Position numbers and translations under genes: made by a program | Part shown: one piece after another, positions 7,871 through 15,480 of the stretch | How positions within the stretch are numbered: the first letter of the stretch is position 1 | Layout: each line of letters starts with the position of its first letter | The notes under the pieces: model-generated | What the model was told of the DNA's origin: nothing | Databases searched by the model: none | What the model saw: only the letters and a program-made list of their open reading frames with translations | Source: Candidatus Thorarchaeota archaeon | GTDB lineage: Archaea > Asgardarchaeota > Thorarchaeia > Thorarchaeales > Thorarchaeaceae | DNA length: 21,917 nt | Assembly (NCBI GenBank): GCA_020355105.1 | Contig: CP070658.1 | Coordinates: forward strand, 2,387,881 to 2,409,797 | Reading direction: 5' to 3'

Positions 7871-7950
7871 ATAGTGGTTCATGTGCAGTGCCAGACAGTG
7901 TATGACATGAGTGAGAACATCACGGACACCGAGTTGGAGGCCTGCCACAT

Positions 7951-8397
7951 CTATTCCTCGAAATCTACCGAACCGCCCTTCTCAAGGATCTTTTCACGTG
8001 CTCTTGCAGAGATTGCTTTGACTCCAACTAGGTCAATCTTCTGAGTCACTTTGCCAGACCCAAGAATCTTGTCTATCCCAATGGCAGAAACATCAACGGT
8101 ATATTTGCGTCCTTTTTTGGTCGCCCCGCCTCTCTCGACCAGCCTCTCCAATGCCTCGTCAATATCGCCGATATTGATGGCTACAAGGCCTTCAATGAGT
8201 TTCTGAGGTCTCTTGAAACCCCACTTTCCGAAGTACTTAGGGTTCTCCTGCATGACTTTGATATAGTGATGCTTCTTGGAGCCGGCCATTCCTTTGCCTC
8301 CTCTCTGGCCCGAGGCTCTATGGCCCGCACTGAAACCGTAGCCGGCAGACCTTCTTCCTCGCATCTTGTTGATCTTCTTTGGTCGTCGTTTCTGCAT
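7951..8397 (-). CDS. rpl15: 50S ribosomal protein L15 (uL15)
   Basis: uL15 is a large-subunit protein. The 148-aa product shows the Gly/Arg-rich N-terminal tail (KKINKMRGRRSAGYGFSAGH), the GGKGMAGSKKHHYIKVMQENPKYFGKWGF block typical of archaeal and eukaryotic forms, and the C-terminal DKILGSGKVTQKIDLVGVKAISARAREKI domain. ATG 8397 is preceded by AGGAGATAGCTGCC. The gene normally follows uL30; here Hsp20 lies between them, 17 bases upstream. Confidence 0.97.
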   Translation of the reverse strand: MQKRRPKKINKMRGRRSAGYGFSAGHRASGQRGGKGMAGSKKHHYIKVMQENPKYFGKWGFKRPQKLIEGLVAINIGDIDEALERLVERGGATKKGRKYTVDVSAIGIDKILGSGKVTQKIDLVGVKAISARAREKILEKGGSVDFEE

Positions 8398-8414
8398 GGC
8401 AGCTATCTCCTTTC

Positions 8415-8960
8415 TCAGACCTTCTTGAGGCGCACCTCTAGGACTCCGTTCCTCATTGAGGACTTCGCTTCTTCCTTGCTGACTTTGGCTGGCAGTCTGA
8501 GCTCTTTGTGATAGGGTCTCTCCGGATTGTCGACATCAATTGTGAGTATCTGCCCCTTCACACGGACCTTCAACTCATCCTTCTCAACTCCCGGCAGCTC
8601 AGCAACTACAATTATCTCATCATTCTCCTCGATCATGTCAACCAAGGGTTCCAGTTGAGGAGTCATCCGGGCCCCGTCAGGACCTGGAGCATTGCCAAAT
8701 CTCTGGATGATAGGCTTGCCATCAGGTCCAATGCGCATAGAGAATCCAAACACAAAGGGGTTTGCGCCATCAGGATGCTGGTTCATGAACTCCTCGAGGG
8801 ACTCCGTGTCGAACATGGTGCCCTCGTTCATCTCCTCCATCATTCGCCTCATCATCTCATCAATTTGATCGAAGACATCCTCAGGGAGGAAGTCGCCGAA
8901 CCACCTGCGAATCCTTTTTCGTGGATCTTCAGAATCATCAAATGGGTCGTCCCAACTCAA
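8415..8960 (-). CDS. hsp20: Small heat-shock protein, Hsp20/alpha-crystallin family
   Basis: Hsp20 proteins are ATP-independent chaperones that hold unfolding proteins in oligomeric shells in the cytoplasm. The 181-aa protein has a charged N-terminal region with FLPEDVFDQIDEMMRRMMEEM, a linker FVFGFSMRIGPDGKPIIQRFGN seen in many archaeal members, and an alpha-crystallin domain from about residue 103. Within that domain are the AELPGVEKDELKVRV motif and the final NGVLEVRLKKV (the GVL motif). No C-terminal IXI anchor follows the GVL motif, so assembly may differ from standard sHsps. The start is TTG 8960 with GAGGTGG 7 bases upstream. It lies 10 bases after uL30 and 17 before uL15, so it should be expressed with ribosomal proteins. 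Confidence 0.93.
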   Translation of the reverse strand: MSWDDPFDDSEDPRKRIRRWFGDFLPEDVFDQIDEMMRRMMEEMNEGTMFDTESLEEFMNQHPDGANPFVFGFSMRIGPDGKPIIQRFGNAPGPDGARMTPQLEPLVDMIEENDEIIVVAELPGVEKDELKVRVKGQILTIDVDNPERPYHKELRLPAKVSKEEAKSSMRNGVLEVRLKKV

Positions 8961-8970
8961 TCATACCACC

Positions 8971-9453
8971 TCATATCATCTTGCGAGCCAAGTTGTTAAT
9001 CTCGGCTCCTCTGTACCCGGTTACACCCCCCATTCCCATGGGTAGATGTTTCTTTCCGCGATAGCCCTTCCGTGGGGGTGAAAGCCTGAAGACAGGTTTC
9101 AAATCCGTGACGTCGCCAACGGAGGCTTTGCCCTCCGCTATTGCCTTTGCGAGCGCCTTTATCGTACTATGGCCCGAGTTCTTTTTTACGTATCCGTCAT
9201 CGAGCCTCTTGTTGCCTGGAAGTCGACCTCTCTTCGAGAGAAGCAGCGTCAAGGTTTCTGCATCAACCTCTCCCCAGGTGATGTAGTCTTTCGCCTTTGT
9301 AATCATCCCTTGAAGACTTGGACTCAGTTTCAGGACTCTTGCCTGATGGAGCCTTCCCAAGAGAAGCTTGTCCAGAGTGTCCTCTATCTGCGGACGAACG
9401 CTCACTTGTCCTCTGACCCGAATTGCCAGTATGACCTTCTCTTCTGAACTCAT
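8971..9453 (-). CDS. rpl30: 50S ribosomal protein L30 (uL30)
   Basis: uL30 is a large-subunit protein. The 160-aa length is the long archaeal/eukaryotic form (L7e-like). It begins MSSEEKVILAIRVRGQVSVRPQIEDTL, carries LLLGRLHQARVLKLSPSLQGMITKAKDYITWGEV, and ends with a basic RLSPPRKGYRGKKHLPMGMGG segment. ATG 9453 overlaps the uS5 stop codon as ATGA, which fixes the start; an upstream in-frame extension to 9480 lies inside uS5 and has no family similarity. Confidence 0.96.
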   Translation of the reverse strand: MSSEEKVILAIRVRGQVSVRPQIEDTLDKLLLGRLHQARVLKLSPSLQGMITKAKDYITWGEVDAETLTLLLSKRGRLPGNKRLDDGYVKKNSGHSTIKALAKAIAEGKASVGDVTDLKPVFRLSPPRKGYRGKKHLPMGMGGVTGYRGAEINNLARKMI

Positions 9454-10130
9454 TCTTCTGACACCCCTGAAGATATCCACTCTTGTGGAGGCAACATCTT
9501 GTAGGTCTGTGTGAGAGCATCTACAAACGCTTTTGCGAAGTTGGATGAAGTCCGTGAACGCCCTCTAGTAATGGACCAAACGTCATGAAGCCCTGCAATC
9601 CGCAAGACTATCTTCCCGACATCAGCAGTGACGAGTCCGGTCCCCTTAGGAGCTGGACGTAGCGTCACAGAAACAGATCCCGATGTTCCCTTGGTCTGAA
9701 ACGGAATGCTGTGTGGGTCATGGCATCTACATTCCCAAGAGCCACATCCTCTGCGAAACACAGTTGCGTTCAGTTTCGCTCGCGCCTCTGCAGCACGCAC
9801 AGCCGGTACAAACTCAGGAGCCTTTCCTATTCCAATTCCGATGACTCCTTCACCGTTTCCAACCACAACCGTGATTCTGAAACTCTTCTGCTGCCCGCTG
9901 TCTGACTGCCTTTGGACCATGCTTACATCTACAACTTCCTGTCTAAGCTCTGGAATCAGAACATCGATTATCTCCGGTTCGCGGATTACGTAGTTGTTGA
10001 GGAATATCTCCTCAATGTTGTTGATATGCCCCTCCTTGACAAGTTTCCCAAGACCAGTCTTAGGAACCCAGTCATCAAGGGGACTCGTTTCCTGACGTCG
10101 TGGTGCCCGGCGTTGTCCTCTACTCATCAC
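9450..10130 (-). CDS. rps5: 30S ribosomal protein S5 (uS5)
   Basis: uS5 helps control decoding accuracy in the small subunit. The 226-aa archaeal form shows WVPKTGLGKLVKEGHI, the SFRITVVVGNGEGVIGIGIGKAPEFVPAVRAAEARAKLN double-stranded RNA-binding core, SWECRCHDPHSIPFQTKGTSGSV, and LRPAPKGTGLVTADVGKIVLRIAGL. GTG 10130 is followed at once by ATG 10127; GGAG lies 7 bases before GTG, so either may be used. The stop overlaps the uL30 start (ATGA). Confidence 0.97.
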   Translation of the reverse strand: MMSRGQRRAPRRQETSPLDDWVPKTGLGKLVKEGHINNIEEIFLNNYVIREPEIIDVLIPELRQEVVDVSMVQRQSDSGQQKSFRITVVVGNGEGVIGIGIGKAPEFVPAVRAAEARAKLNATVFRRGCGSWECRCHDPHSIPFQTKGTSGSVSVTLRPAPKGTGLVTADVGKIVLRIAGLHDVWSITRGRSRTSSNFAKAFVDALTQTYKMLPPQEWISSGVSEE

Positions 10131-10140
10131 AAATCAGCTC

Positions 10141-10914
10141 CTATCTCCTCTTTGCACCTCTTCTGCCCTTCTTCCCTTTAGTTCTAGATATGAGCTTCTT
10201 GGGCTTTGGCTTTCTTGGAGTGGCACGAGGAGGTTTCTCGACGGGTTTCTCCTTCTTCTTCTTTGCCGGCTTCTTGGGAGCCGCCTTGGGTTTCTTCGCT
10301 GTAGGCTTCTTCTCTTTCTTCTTCAACTCTGCCTTTGGAATCGCGAGCATAGCCTTCTTCGCTTTCTTGAACTGAGTTGGAATCGTCGTTAAGGTGGTCT
10401 TCTTCTTCCCTAGAGCGCTGAAGTGATGCCCATCCGTGGGGTTCTCACTGAAGTACTTGTATGCTGCAACGATGTGTTCTCCCGAGAGTCTCTCATCATC
10501 TGGAAGGACCTCTGGATTGTGCGGTATATCCATGCCCGCATCAAGGGCTCCCTTCAATGCCGCGTACAATCTGGAACCACGAACTGGAGGATGCAGACCA
10601 ACATCCAATACTGCATTCTTCAGACCCCTGGCGTCGGCCCTTAGTCCAGCAAGCAGACCTGTCAGATATGCAGCGGGCAGGTTTCCCGTGCCTGCATTCC
10701 AACCGTACTTGCTCAGCTCTGAAGAAACCGCCGTGGCAACAGTAGAATCTCCTACCACTTTGGCATCCGTCAACTGTACTATCACTCGAGTGTTTGTCTT
10801 TCTTACGACCAACCGCGGAATCCCAGACTGAAGGAGCCTCCGTCGCCGGTAGTAGTTGGTCCTCCCTTCTCGACGTCTCCTGAACTTCACCCTATATGTA
10901 GGACCTTCTTTCAT
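10141..10914 (-). CDS. rpl18: 50S ribosomal protein L18 (uL18) with long Lys-rich tail
   Basis: uL18 binds 5S rRNA. Residues 1-168 are the normal archaeal core: YRVKFRRRREGRTNYYRRR, PRLVVRKTNTRVIVQL, the LPAAYLTGLLAG segment, VLDVGLHPPVRGSRLYAALKG and GEHIVAAYKYFSE. Residues about 169-257 form an extension dominated by Lys, Pro and Ala. At 257 aa it is well above the roughly 190-200 aa usual for archaea. The tail could bind rRNA, but no fold is visible. ATG 10914 overlaps the eL19 stop as ATGA. Confidence 0.95.
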   Translation of the reverse strand: MKEGPTYRVKFRRRREGRTNYYRRRRLLQSGIPRLVVRKTNTRVIVQLTDAKVVGDSTVATAVSSELSKYGWNAGTGNLPAAYLTGLLAGLRADARGLKNAVLDVGLHPPVRGSRLYAALKGALDAGMDIPHNPEVLPDDERLSGEHIVAAYKYFSENPTDGHHFSALGKKKTTLTTIPTQFKKAKKAMLAIPKAELKKKEKKPTAKKPKAAPKKPAKKKKEKPVEKPPRATPRKPKPKKLISRTKGKKGRRGAKRR

Positions 10915-11369
10915 CTTCTCTTCTTCGCCTCCAGCTTGCGTTCAGCAATATAGGTACGAAGGTGCGCCGTGTTTCTGAAGGCATTTCCCTTGGCCTTCAG
11001 GTAGAGGTCTCGGTACACCCTACGGGTTATCCTATCTTCGTTTCTCAGTCTTGTGAGTTCGCGCCGCATGGGTCTAATCTTCATCATCCATCGGTCCTTC
11101 TTTGAGAGCTTTGCTGTATGCTTGCCTTTCCTTCTTCCAGGACCCTTTCTCTGACCCTTCCGTTTCTGCTTCAGAATGTAGCGCGCTCGTCCTCTGCTAA
11201 CACCTGTTTTCTGTTTCTTCTGGATTGCTCCCTCATCTACAAGACGCCTGATGTCCTCTCTCGTAATCGCGAGTGACACCTCATCTTCGAACTGAGGATC
11301 TATCCAGACTCTGGACATGCCCACTTTCATGACGTCAGCAGCGAGCCTCTTCTGGGTGCTGAGCTTCAT
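10911..11369 (-). CDS. rpl19e: 50S ribosomal protein L19e (eL19)
   Basis: This is a large-subunit protein of archaea and eukaryotes. The 152-aa product has the classic KRLAADVMKVGMSRVWIDP start, IRRLVDEGAIQKKQKTGVSRGRAR, the basic GQRKGPGRRKGKHTAKLSKKDRWM stretch, and the helical RPMRRELTRLRNEDRITRRVYRDLYLKAKGNAF end. ATG 11369 lies 2 bases after the eL32 stop. The length is normal and there are no oddities. Confidence 0.97.
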   Translation of the reverse strand: MKLSTQKRLAADVMKVGMSRVWIDPQFEDEVSLAITREDIRRLVDEGAIQKKQKTGVSRGRARYILKQKRKGQRKGPGRRKGKHTAKLSKKDRWMMKIRPMRRELTRLRNEDRITRRVYRDLYLKAKGNAFRNTAHLRTYIAERKLEAKKRR

Positions 11370-11371
11370 TT

Positions 11372-12145
11372 CTAGTCCACCTCCAGCCCCTCAAGATCTG
11401 TGAAGAGATCTTCTTCAACAACGGCTTCGGGAGCCCCCGGATTCAAAACTCTCACCATGAGGGCATCTGCTCTCCTGATTATCTCCTGTCGCTTCCTCAT
11501 ACCCACTGTAGAGCCTATACGCACTGCATGGATATCCGGGTCAAGACCCTCAACATCAGACGGACGTTCTACAAAGACTTCAGTGAACCGAGAGGGGTGC
11601 ATTCCCCTAACAGACTTCGGTTTCCGATATCCCGAAGATACCATCGCTATGCGTCCCTTACGCTTCTCGCGAGTAGCACTATCGATGCCACGCACCTTTC
11701 TCCAAGAATCGCTCACTCGTGTCCATCTGTGTGCCTGCTCATGTCGGAACTTTGGCTGTTTCTTTCTCTTCTTCTTCGCGATTTGGAGGAGTCTTTGATC
11801 GATGAGCGTATCCCTCACTAGCTTGACCTTAGGTTCGGGCTTCTTTTTCCTCTTCTTGGGTTTGGCCTTTGGTTTTCGCTTGGGTTTTGGTTTCTCTTCC
11901 TCCACCGTCTTCTTCTTCACAGGTTTCTTCTTGGGCTTCTCTGTCGGTGGTGGACCGACAAGTTCCTGCGCCGCCGCAATCATTCTTGATGCGCCCGCCT
12001 CATTTAACCCCTCGACCTTCGCGGCTAGCTTGTCTGGCTTGGACTTGGAGAGCTTCGCCACAGTCTTTACTCCTGCCTCAGCGAGTTTCTCCTCCATCTT
12101 CGGACCCAGTCCTGGCACTTCTGTAAGTTTAGGTTTCTTAGACAC
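11372..12145 (-). CDS. rpl32e: 50S ribosomal protein L32e (eL32) with N-terminal helix-hairpin-helix domain
   Basis: The eL32 core is at about residues 125-240: PKFRHEQAHRWTRVSDSWRKVRGIDSATREKRKG, SSGYRKPKSVRGMHPSRF, then VRIGSTVGMRKRQEIIRRADAL. Before it are two extra parts: residues 5-62, a helix-hairpin-helix unit (LTEVPGLGPKMEEKLAEAGV... and a second GLNEAGASRMIAAAQ hairpin), and residues about 68-110, a Lys/Pro-rich linker. HhH fusions at this place are known in some archaeal L32e proteins, such as those of haloarchaea. The start is GTG 12145 with GGAGG 8 bases upstream. Total 257 aa. The HhH unit probably adds non-specific nucleic-acid binding. Confidence 0.95.
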   Translation of the reverse strand: MSKKPKLTEVPGLGPKMEEKLAEAGVKTVAKLSKSKPDKLAAKVEGLNEAGASRMIAAAQELVGPPPTEKPKKKPVKKKTVEEEKPKPKRKPKAKPKKRKKKPEPKVKLVRDTLIDQRLLQIAKKKRKKQPKFRHEQAHRWTRVSDSWRKVRGIDSATREKRKGRIAMVSSGYRKPKSVRGMHPSRFTEVFVERPSDVEGLDPDIHAVRIGSTVGMRKRQEIIRRADALMVRVLNPGAPEAVVEEDLFTDLEGLEVD

Positions 12146-12158
12146 GAATCTCGCCTCC

Positions 12159-12722
12159 TCAGACTATCGACTTCACTTCCTCGCCCTTGCGCTTCCTGAT
12201 TACGTAAATGCCATCAAGGAATACTCGCCGATCCTTTCCCCGAATCTTGGTCGCAAGCTGTATGTTTGCAGCACTTTGGGAAACCGCCTCGATGTCCATT
12301 CCACTTATGATGACTTCATCTTCTGTAGTCTTGACTTCGACGTCACCAATGAGTCTGGCCTTTCTGACTCCTCGTTCACCGATGAAGTTCTTAATCAACA
12401 GTTCATCACCCTGAACCTCAACTGACATAGGAAAGTGGCTGAATACAATCTTCATCTCGTAGGTATAACCATGCTGCACACCGATTAGCATGTTACGTAC
12501 ATGTGCAATGGTTGTGCCCACCAACGCTCTCGCTCTCTTTCTGTTGAAATTCGTCGTTGCAACCAACTCATTTCCATCTATCTTGAGCGTCGTTTGAGGT
12601 TCCGGGAACTCCCGTTGAAGAAACCCCTTTTCACCGCTTACTGTGACGGTCTTACCGTCCAGCGTGACCTGGCAATCACTGGGTATCTCAATCCGCTTCT
12701 CGTACACATAACTCGATGACAT
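12159..12722 (-). CDS. rpl6: 50S ribosomal protein L6 (uL6)
   Basis: uL6 binds 23S rRNA near the factor-binding site. The 187-aa product has the two-domain repeat: EIPSDCQVTLDGKTVTVSGEKGFLQREFP, then NMLIGVQHGYTYEMKIVFSHFPMSVEV, and the second copy with NFIGERGVRKARLIGDVEV. ATG 12722 is chosen because GGAGG lies about 9 bases upstream and the family starts there; a longer frame to 12791 runs into uS8. Confidence 0.96.
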   Translation of the reverse strand: MSSSYVYEKRIEIPSDCQVTLDGKTVTVSGEKGFLQREFPEPQTTLKIDGNELVATTNFNRKRARALVGTTIAHVRNMLIGVQHGYTYEMKIVFSHFPMSVEVQGDELLIKNFIGERGVRKARLIGDVEVKTTEDEVIISGMDIEAVSQSAANIQLATKIRGKDRRVFLDGIYVIRKRKGEEVKSIV

Positions 12723-12738
12723 CTTGTTGAACCTCCAC

Positions 12739-13131
12739 TCAATACACGAATGCCAGTAGTCTTCCTCCGATTCCCAGATTCTTGGCATCACGGTGTGTCA
12801 TGACTCCCCGTGGAGTAGTAACAATAAGGACTCCGTAGTTGTAGGCTGGAAGGAAGCGCTTCTCGAATTTCTCGAATCCATCTCTCTTCACTGGAAATCG
12901 CGGCCTAATCACTCCACACTTGTTGGTGCGCCCCATGAGCTGGATTCTGAATCTTCCTGCCCTTCCGTCATCAATGCGCTCGAACTCGCCTATGTAGCCC
13001 TGAGTCTGCATTACTTGCAGCACTCGCTCTATCAAGCTGGAAGCTGGCGCTACAATCACCTCGGGCTTCCCAACTATCTCACTGTTGTAAATGGTTGACA
13101 TTGCATCAGCCAATGGATCTAGCAGTGTCAT
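12739..13131 (-). CDS. rps8: 30S ribosomal protein S8 (uS8)
   Basis: uS8 is a primary 16S rRNA binder. The 130-aa product begins MTLLDPLADAMSTIYNSE and has ERVLQVMQTQGYIGEFE, IQLMGRTNKCGVIRPRF, and the C-terminal GVLIVTTPRGVMTHRDAKNLGIGGRLLAFVY, standard for archaea. ATG 13131 has GGAGG about 10 bases upstream. An open extension to 13218 is simply a different frame of uS14. Confidence 0.97.
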   Translation of the reverse strand: MTLLDPLADAMSTIYNSEIVGKPEVIVAPASSLIERVLQVMQTQGYIGEFERIDDGRAGRFRIQLMGRTNKCGVIRPRFPVKRDGFEKFEKRFLPAYNYGVLIVTTPRGVMTHRDAKNLGIGGRLLAFVY

Positions 13132-13147
13132 CTTTCTTTGTCCTCCC

Positions 13148-13318
13148 TTAGCTGTACTTGCGGAATCCCAGCTTCTCAGCTGTTTCCCTGAAGCAACGAC
13201 GGCACATGTTGAGTCCATATGATCGAATTATCGCTTGGTGGGTGCCGCATCGAACGCAGTTCCTGCTGCCCTTCCCCCTCTTCTTGCGCTTCTTGCCACG
13301 GTCTTTCTTTGTGCTCAT
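13148..13318 (-). CDS. rps14: 30S ribosomal protein S14 (uS14), zinc-binding form
   Basis: I translated this small gene by hand: 56 aa starting MSTKKDRGKKRKKGRG-like (MSTKKDRGKKRKKRGKGSRN) and ending EKLGFRKYS. Four cysteines form a zinc ribbon: CVRC at residues 21-24 and CRRC at 39-42, the C+ type. The sequence between them, GTHQAIIRSYGLNM, is typical of archaeal S14. It fits exactly between uL5 (11-base gap) and uS8 (16-base gap), its usual place. It folds onto the 30S head. Confidence 0.97.
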   Translation of the reverse strand: MSTKKDRGKKRKKRGKGSRNCVRCGTHQAIIRSYGLNMCRRCFRETAEKLGFRKYS

Positions 13319-13329
13319 CATCCCTCACC

Positions 13330-13908
13330 TCAGAACAGGTACGTGCGCTCGCGTTCCTTCTCCAGAATCTCGACGCCGAAACTGTTCTTTACGAAGACCA
13401 TGCTCTCCTCTGGCGTCAGTCTGTGTCTATATGGGACCTTTGTCCTTCTTCTTCTTCTACGTTTCACCCTGAATCCCGGGCGCTCGATACATACTGTGAT
13501 GTTCATCCCCTGGATTCCAAGTTGAGGGTCGTACTTCACATCAGGGATATCGATGTGCTCACTGATTCCAAAAGCGAAGTTCCCATCCTCGTCCCAGTTC
13601 CGAATCAACAGGACGTTCTCCTTCGCTTGAAGAGCCCGCGCCAAGAAGGCTCTTGCATTCTCATTTCTCAATGTTACTCGGACAGCGATGGGTTCCTTCC
13701 TTCTTATGCCGAAATCGCGAATTGTCTGGCGTGCCCTCGACTGGACAGGTAGCTGACCAGTCAGCTGCTCCAGAATCGTTGAACCCCGATTCAGGGGTTC
13801 TCCACCACCCGTACACATGTCTATCACCACTTTGGCGATGTAGGGTTGTTTCATGGGATTTGCTTCCCAATCTGCAAGGTACAGTTCTTCGTTCGGGGTG
13901 ACACTCAT
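13330..13908 (-). CDS. rpl5: 50S ribosomal protein L5 (uL5)
   Basis: uL5 binds 5S rRNA and contacts the P-site tRNA side of the central protuberance. The 192-aa product has PYIAKVVIDMCTGGGEPLNRGSTILEQLTGQLPV, RDFGIRRKEPIAVRVTLR, and the GNFAFGISEHIDIPDVKYDPQLGIQGMNITVCIERPG block, followed by a basic RVKRRRRRRTKVPYRHRL segment. ATG 13908 overlaps the eS4 stop (ATGA). The length is typical. Confidence 0.97.
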   Translation of the reverse strand: MSVTPNEELYLADWEANPMKQPYIAKVVIDMCTGGGEPLNRGSTILEQLTGQLPVQSRARQTIRDFGIRRKEPIAVRVTLRNENARAFLARALQAKENVLLIRNWDEDGNFAFGISEHIDIPDVKYDPQLGIQGMNITVCIERPGFRVKRRRRRRTKVPYRHRLTPEESMVFVKNSFGVEILEKERERTYLF

Positions 13909-14657
13909 GCTGCAGCGCCTCCTGCATCAAGGTTTACCTCAGACGTCTTCTTTCCGACCACAAACACGTACTCTAGCGTAGTCTGAAACTGATTACCTTC
14001 CGGATCTTCAAGTGTGACTGTGCTGGCATGAGTGCCGAAGCGTTTCTGTACTTCGAGAATCTTCCCCTCTATGCCGATGTTCTTTCCCCGACTGACTACA
14101 GCATAAGCTCCCTTCTCGAGAGGGAATGATTTCAGGAACTTCTGCTCCGGTATTGACATCTTCACGGTGTCAAGCGTCTTGAAGTCCGCCGCCTTGGTCC
14201 CTTCGGGGAGTAGGATATTCCTCCCATCATGAAGGGTCATCTGAAGTCTTCCACCTGGAACCATCATCTTCTTCTCGACCCTGCAGAGCTTGAAGGTTGC
14301 CTCCTTGTCATCAATGGGTACAAGTCGGAAGCCCCCTCTAGTCTTGGGGAGCAGGCGGAATCGCTCACCAGAATCTCTGATTTCGATTACGTCCATGAGG
14401 CCTATTGGAAAGCCTGGGTCCTTGCGTGGTCTTCCATCAACCAGCAATCGCCCTGTTGAGAGAATCGCCTTTATCTCCCGCATGTTCTCTGCATAGCCGA
14501 GCATCTCCCTAAGAAGAATGGCCAGAGTCAGGCATTGTTCCTTGGGATGGGGACCTGCAACAGGCTTCGTAACGAACTTCCCGTGTTTTCTTTTGATTGG
14601 CCAGTGTCTGGGAGCTGGTAGTCGCTTCAGGTGCCTCTTCTGCCCTCTTCTTGCCAT
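13905..14657 (-). CDS. rps4e: 30S ribosomal protein S4e (eS4)
   Basis: This is a small-subunit protein of archaea and eukaryotes with S4-like and KOW domains. It begins MARRGQKRHLKRLPAPRHWPI, has VAGPHPKEQCLTLAILLREMLGYA, the S4-like ILSTGRLLVDGRPRKDPGFPIGLMDVI, and a KOW-like GAYAVVSRGKNIGIEGKI near residue 190. The 250-aa length is normal. ATG 14657 directly abuts the uL24 stop. It ends in an unusual small GGAAA tail. Confidence 0.97.
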   Translation of the reverse strand: MARRGQKRHLKRLPAPRHWPIKRKHGKFVTKPVAGPHPKEQCLTLAILLREMLGYAENMREIKAILSTGRLLVDGRPRKDPGFPIGLMDVIEIRDSGERFRLLPKTRGGFRLVPIDDKEATFKLCRVEKKMMVPGGRLQMTLHDGRNILLPEGTKAADFKTLDTVKMSIPEQKFLKSFPLEKGAYAVVSRGKNIGIEGKILEVQKRFGTHASTVTLEDPEGNQFQTTLEYVFVVGKKTSEVNLDAGGAAA

Positions 14658-15044
14658 CTAATCACTCTCCTCAATCTCAACTGCCTTCTTCTCGAGCAGT
14701 TTCTTTCGATCATCATCAAGTTCGAGCTTGACTAACATGAGGTTTGAAGTATGAATAGGGATGTTTGCCTCCTTTCCATCAGCTTTTGTCACGGTGGCAC
14801 TCTCTAGATGAACTCGAATCGCCCGATAGTCCACAGCCGTCACCTTCCCCTCAGTATCTCGGAACTGTCCTCTCATGATTCGGACGAGGTCCCCCTTCTT
14901 GACTACCATGGAACGTATCCCATACTCTTCCTGAAGGAACTCATCGAGTCTACACTTCAGCATATTCTTGCGGACGTGTAGCGGCGACTTGTGGATGCGT
15001 CGTCTCTGCTTTCTTGGAGACTTCGAACTAACTTTCTTTGTCAT
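14658..15044 (-). CDS. rpl24: 50S ribosomal protein L24 (uL24)
   Basis: uL24 is an early-assembling large-subunit protein with a KOW motif. The 128-aa archaeal form shows KSPRKQRRRIHKSPLHVRKNML, then the RSMVVKKGDLVRIMRGQFRDTEGKV KOW unit at about residues 44-68, and the IPIHTSNLMLVKLELDDDRKKLL end. ATG 15044 has GAGGTTGAAGAG just upstream. It is placed between uL14 and eS4 as usual. Confidence 0.97.
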   Translation of the reverse strand: MTKKVSSKSPRKQRRRIHKSPLHVRKNMLKCRLDEFLQEEYGIRSMVVKKGDLVRIMRGQFRDTEGKVTAVDYRAIRVHLESATVTKADGKEANIPIHTSNLMLVKLELDDDRKKLLEKKAVEIEESD

Positions 15045-15054
15045 CTCTTCAACC

Positions 15055-15477
15055 TCACACTATCTTCGATGCGATAGCCGCCACTCGTGGCCACTTGAGA
15101 GTCACTTCTCTCGCCATCGGCCCTCGAAGCTCGGAACCCTGAGGTTCCCCTCCAGCCTTGATCAGGACAGCGGCATTATCTTCAAACTGCATCCATGTAC
15201 CGTCCGGCCTGCGGTATGGTTTCCTTTGCCGTACAATGATAGCCTGCAGCACCTGTTTCCGCAGGTCTTGCTTGCCCTTTGTCACGGAAACATTCACCTT
15301 GTCTCCTATACCTGCCTTTCCGAGCTTCCGGAGTTTTCCTTTGTATCCGAAGACCGTGATTATCTGGAGTTCTCGTGCCCCTGAGTTGTCCGTACAGAGG
15401 ATCTTGGCACCTATTGGCAGACCTCTTGCGATTCTTGGCATGAACTTCCTGATTCCTCGTCCTACCTTTCTCGACAA
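15055..15477 (-). CDS. rpl14: 50S ribosomal protein L14 (uL14)
   Basis: uL14 sits at the subunit interface near the factor-binding site. The 140-aa product has IGAKILCTDNSGARELQIITVFGYKGKLRKL, GIGDKVNVSVTKGKQDLRKQVLQAIIVRQRKPYRRPDGTW, FEDNAAVLIKAGGEPQGSELRGPMARE. The start is TTG 15477: a strong GGAGG lies 8 bases upstream, formed by the last Glu codons of uS17. Members of the family start at about this position. Confidence 0.97.
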   Translation of the reverse strand: MSRKVGRGIRKFMPRIARGLPIGAKILCTDNSGARELQIITVFGYKGKLRKLGKAGIGDKVNVSVTKGKQDLRKQVLQAIIVRQRKPYRRPDGTWMQFEDNAAVLIKAGGEPQGSELRGPMAREVTLKWPRVAAIASKIV

Positions 15478-15480
15478 CGA

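Noticed and set aside
12723..12791. Longer N-terminus for uL6
   Set aside because: Overlaps uS8 and is not part of the family; ATG 12722 has GGAGG upstream.
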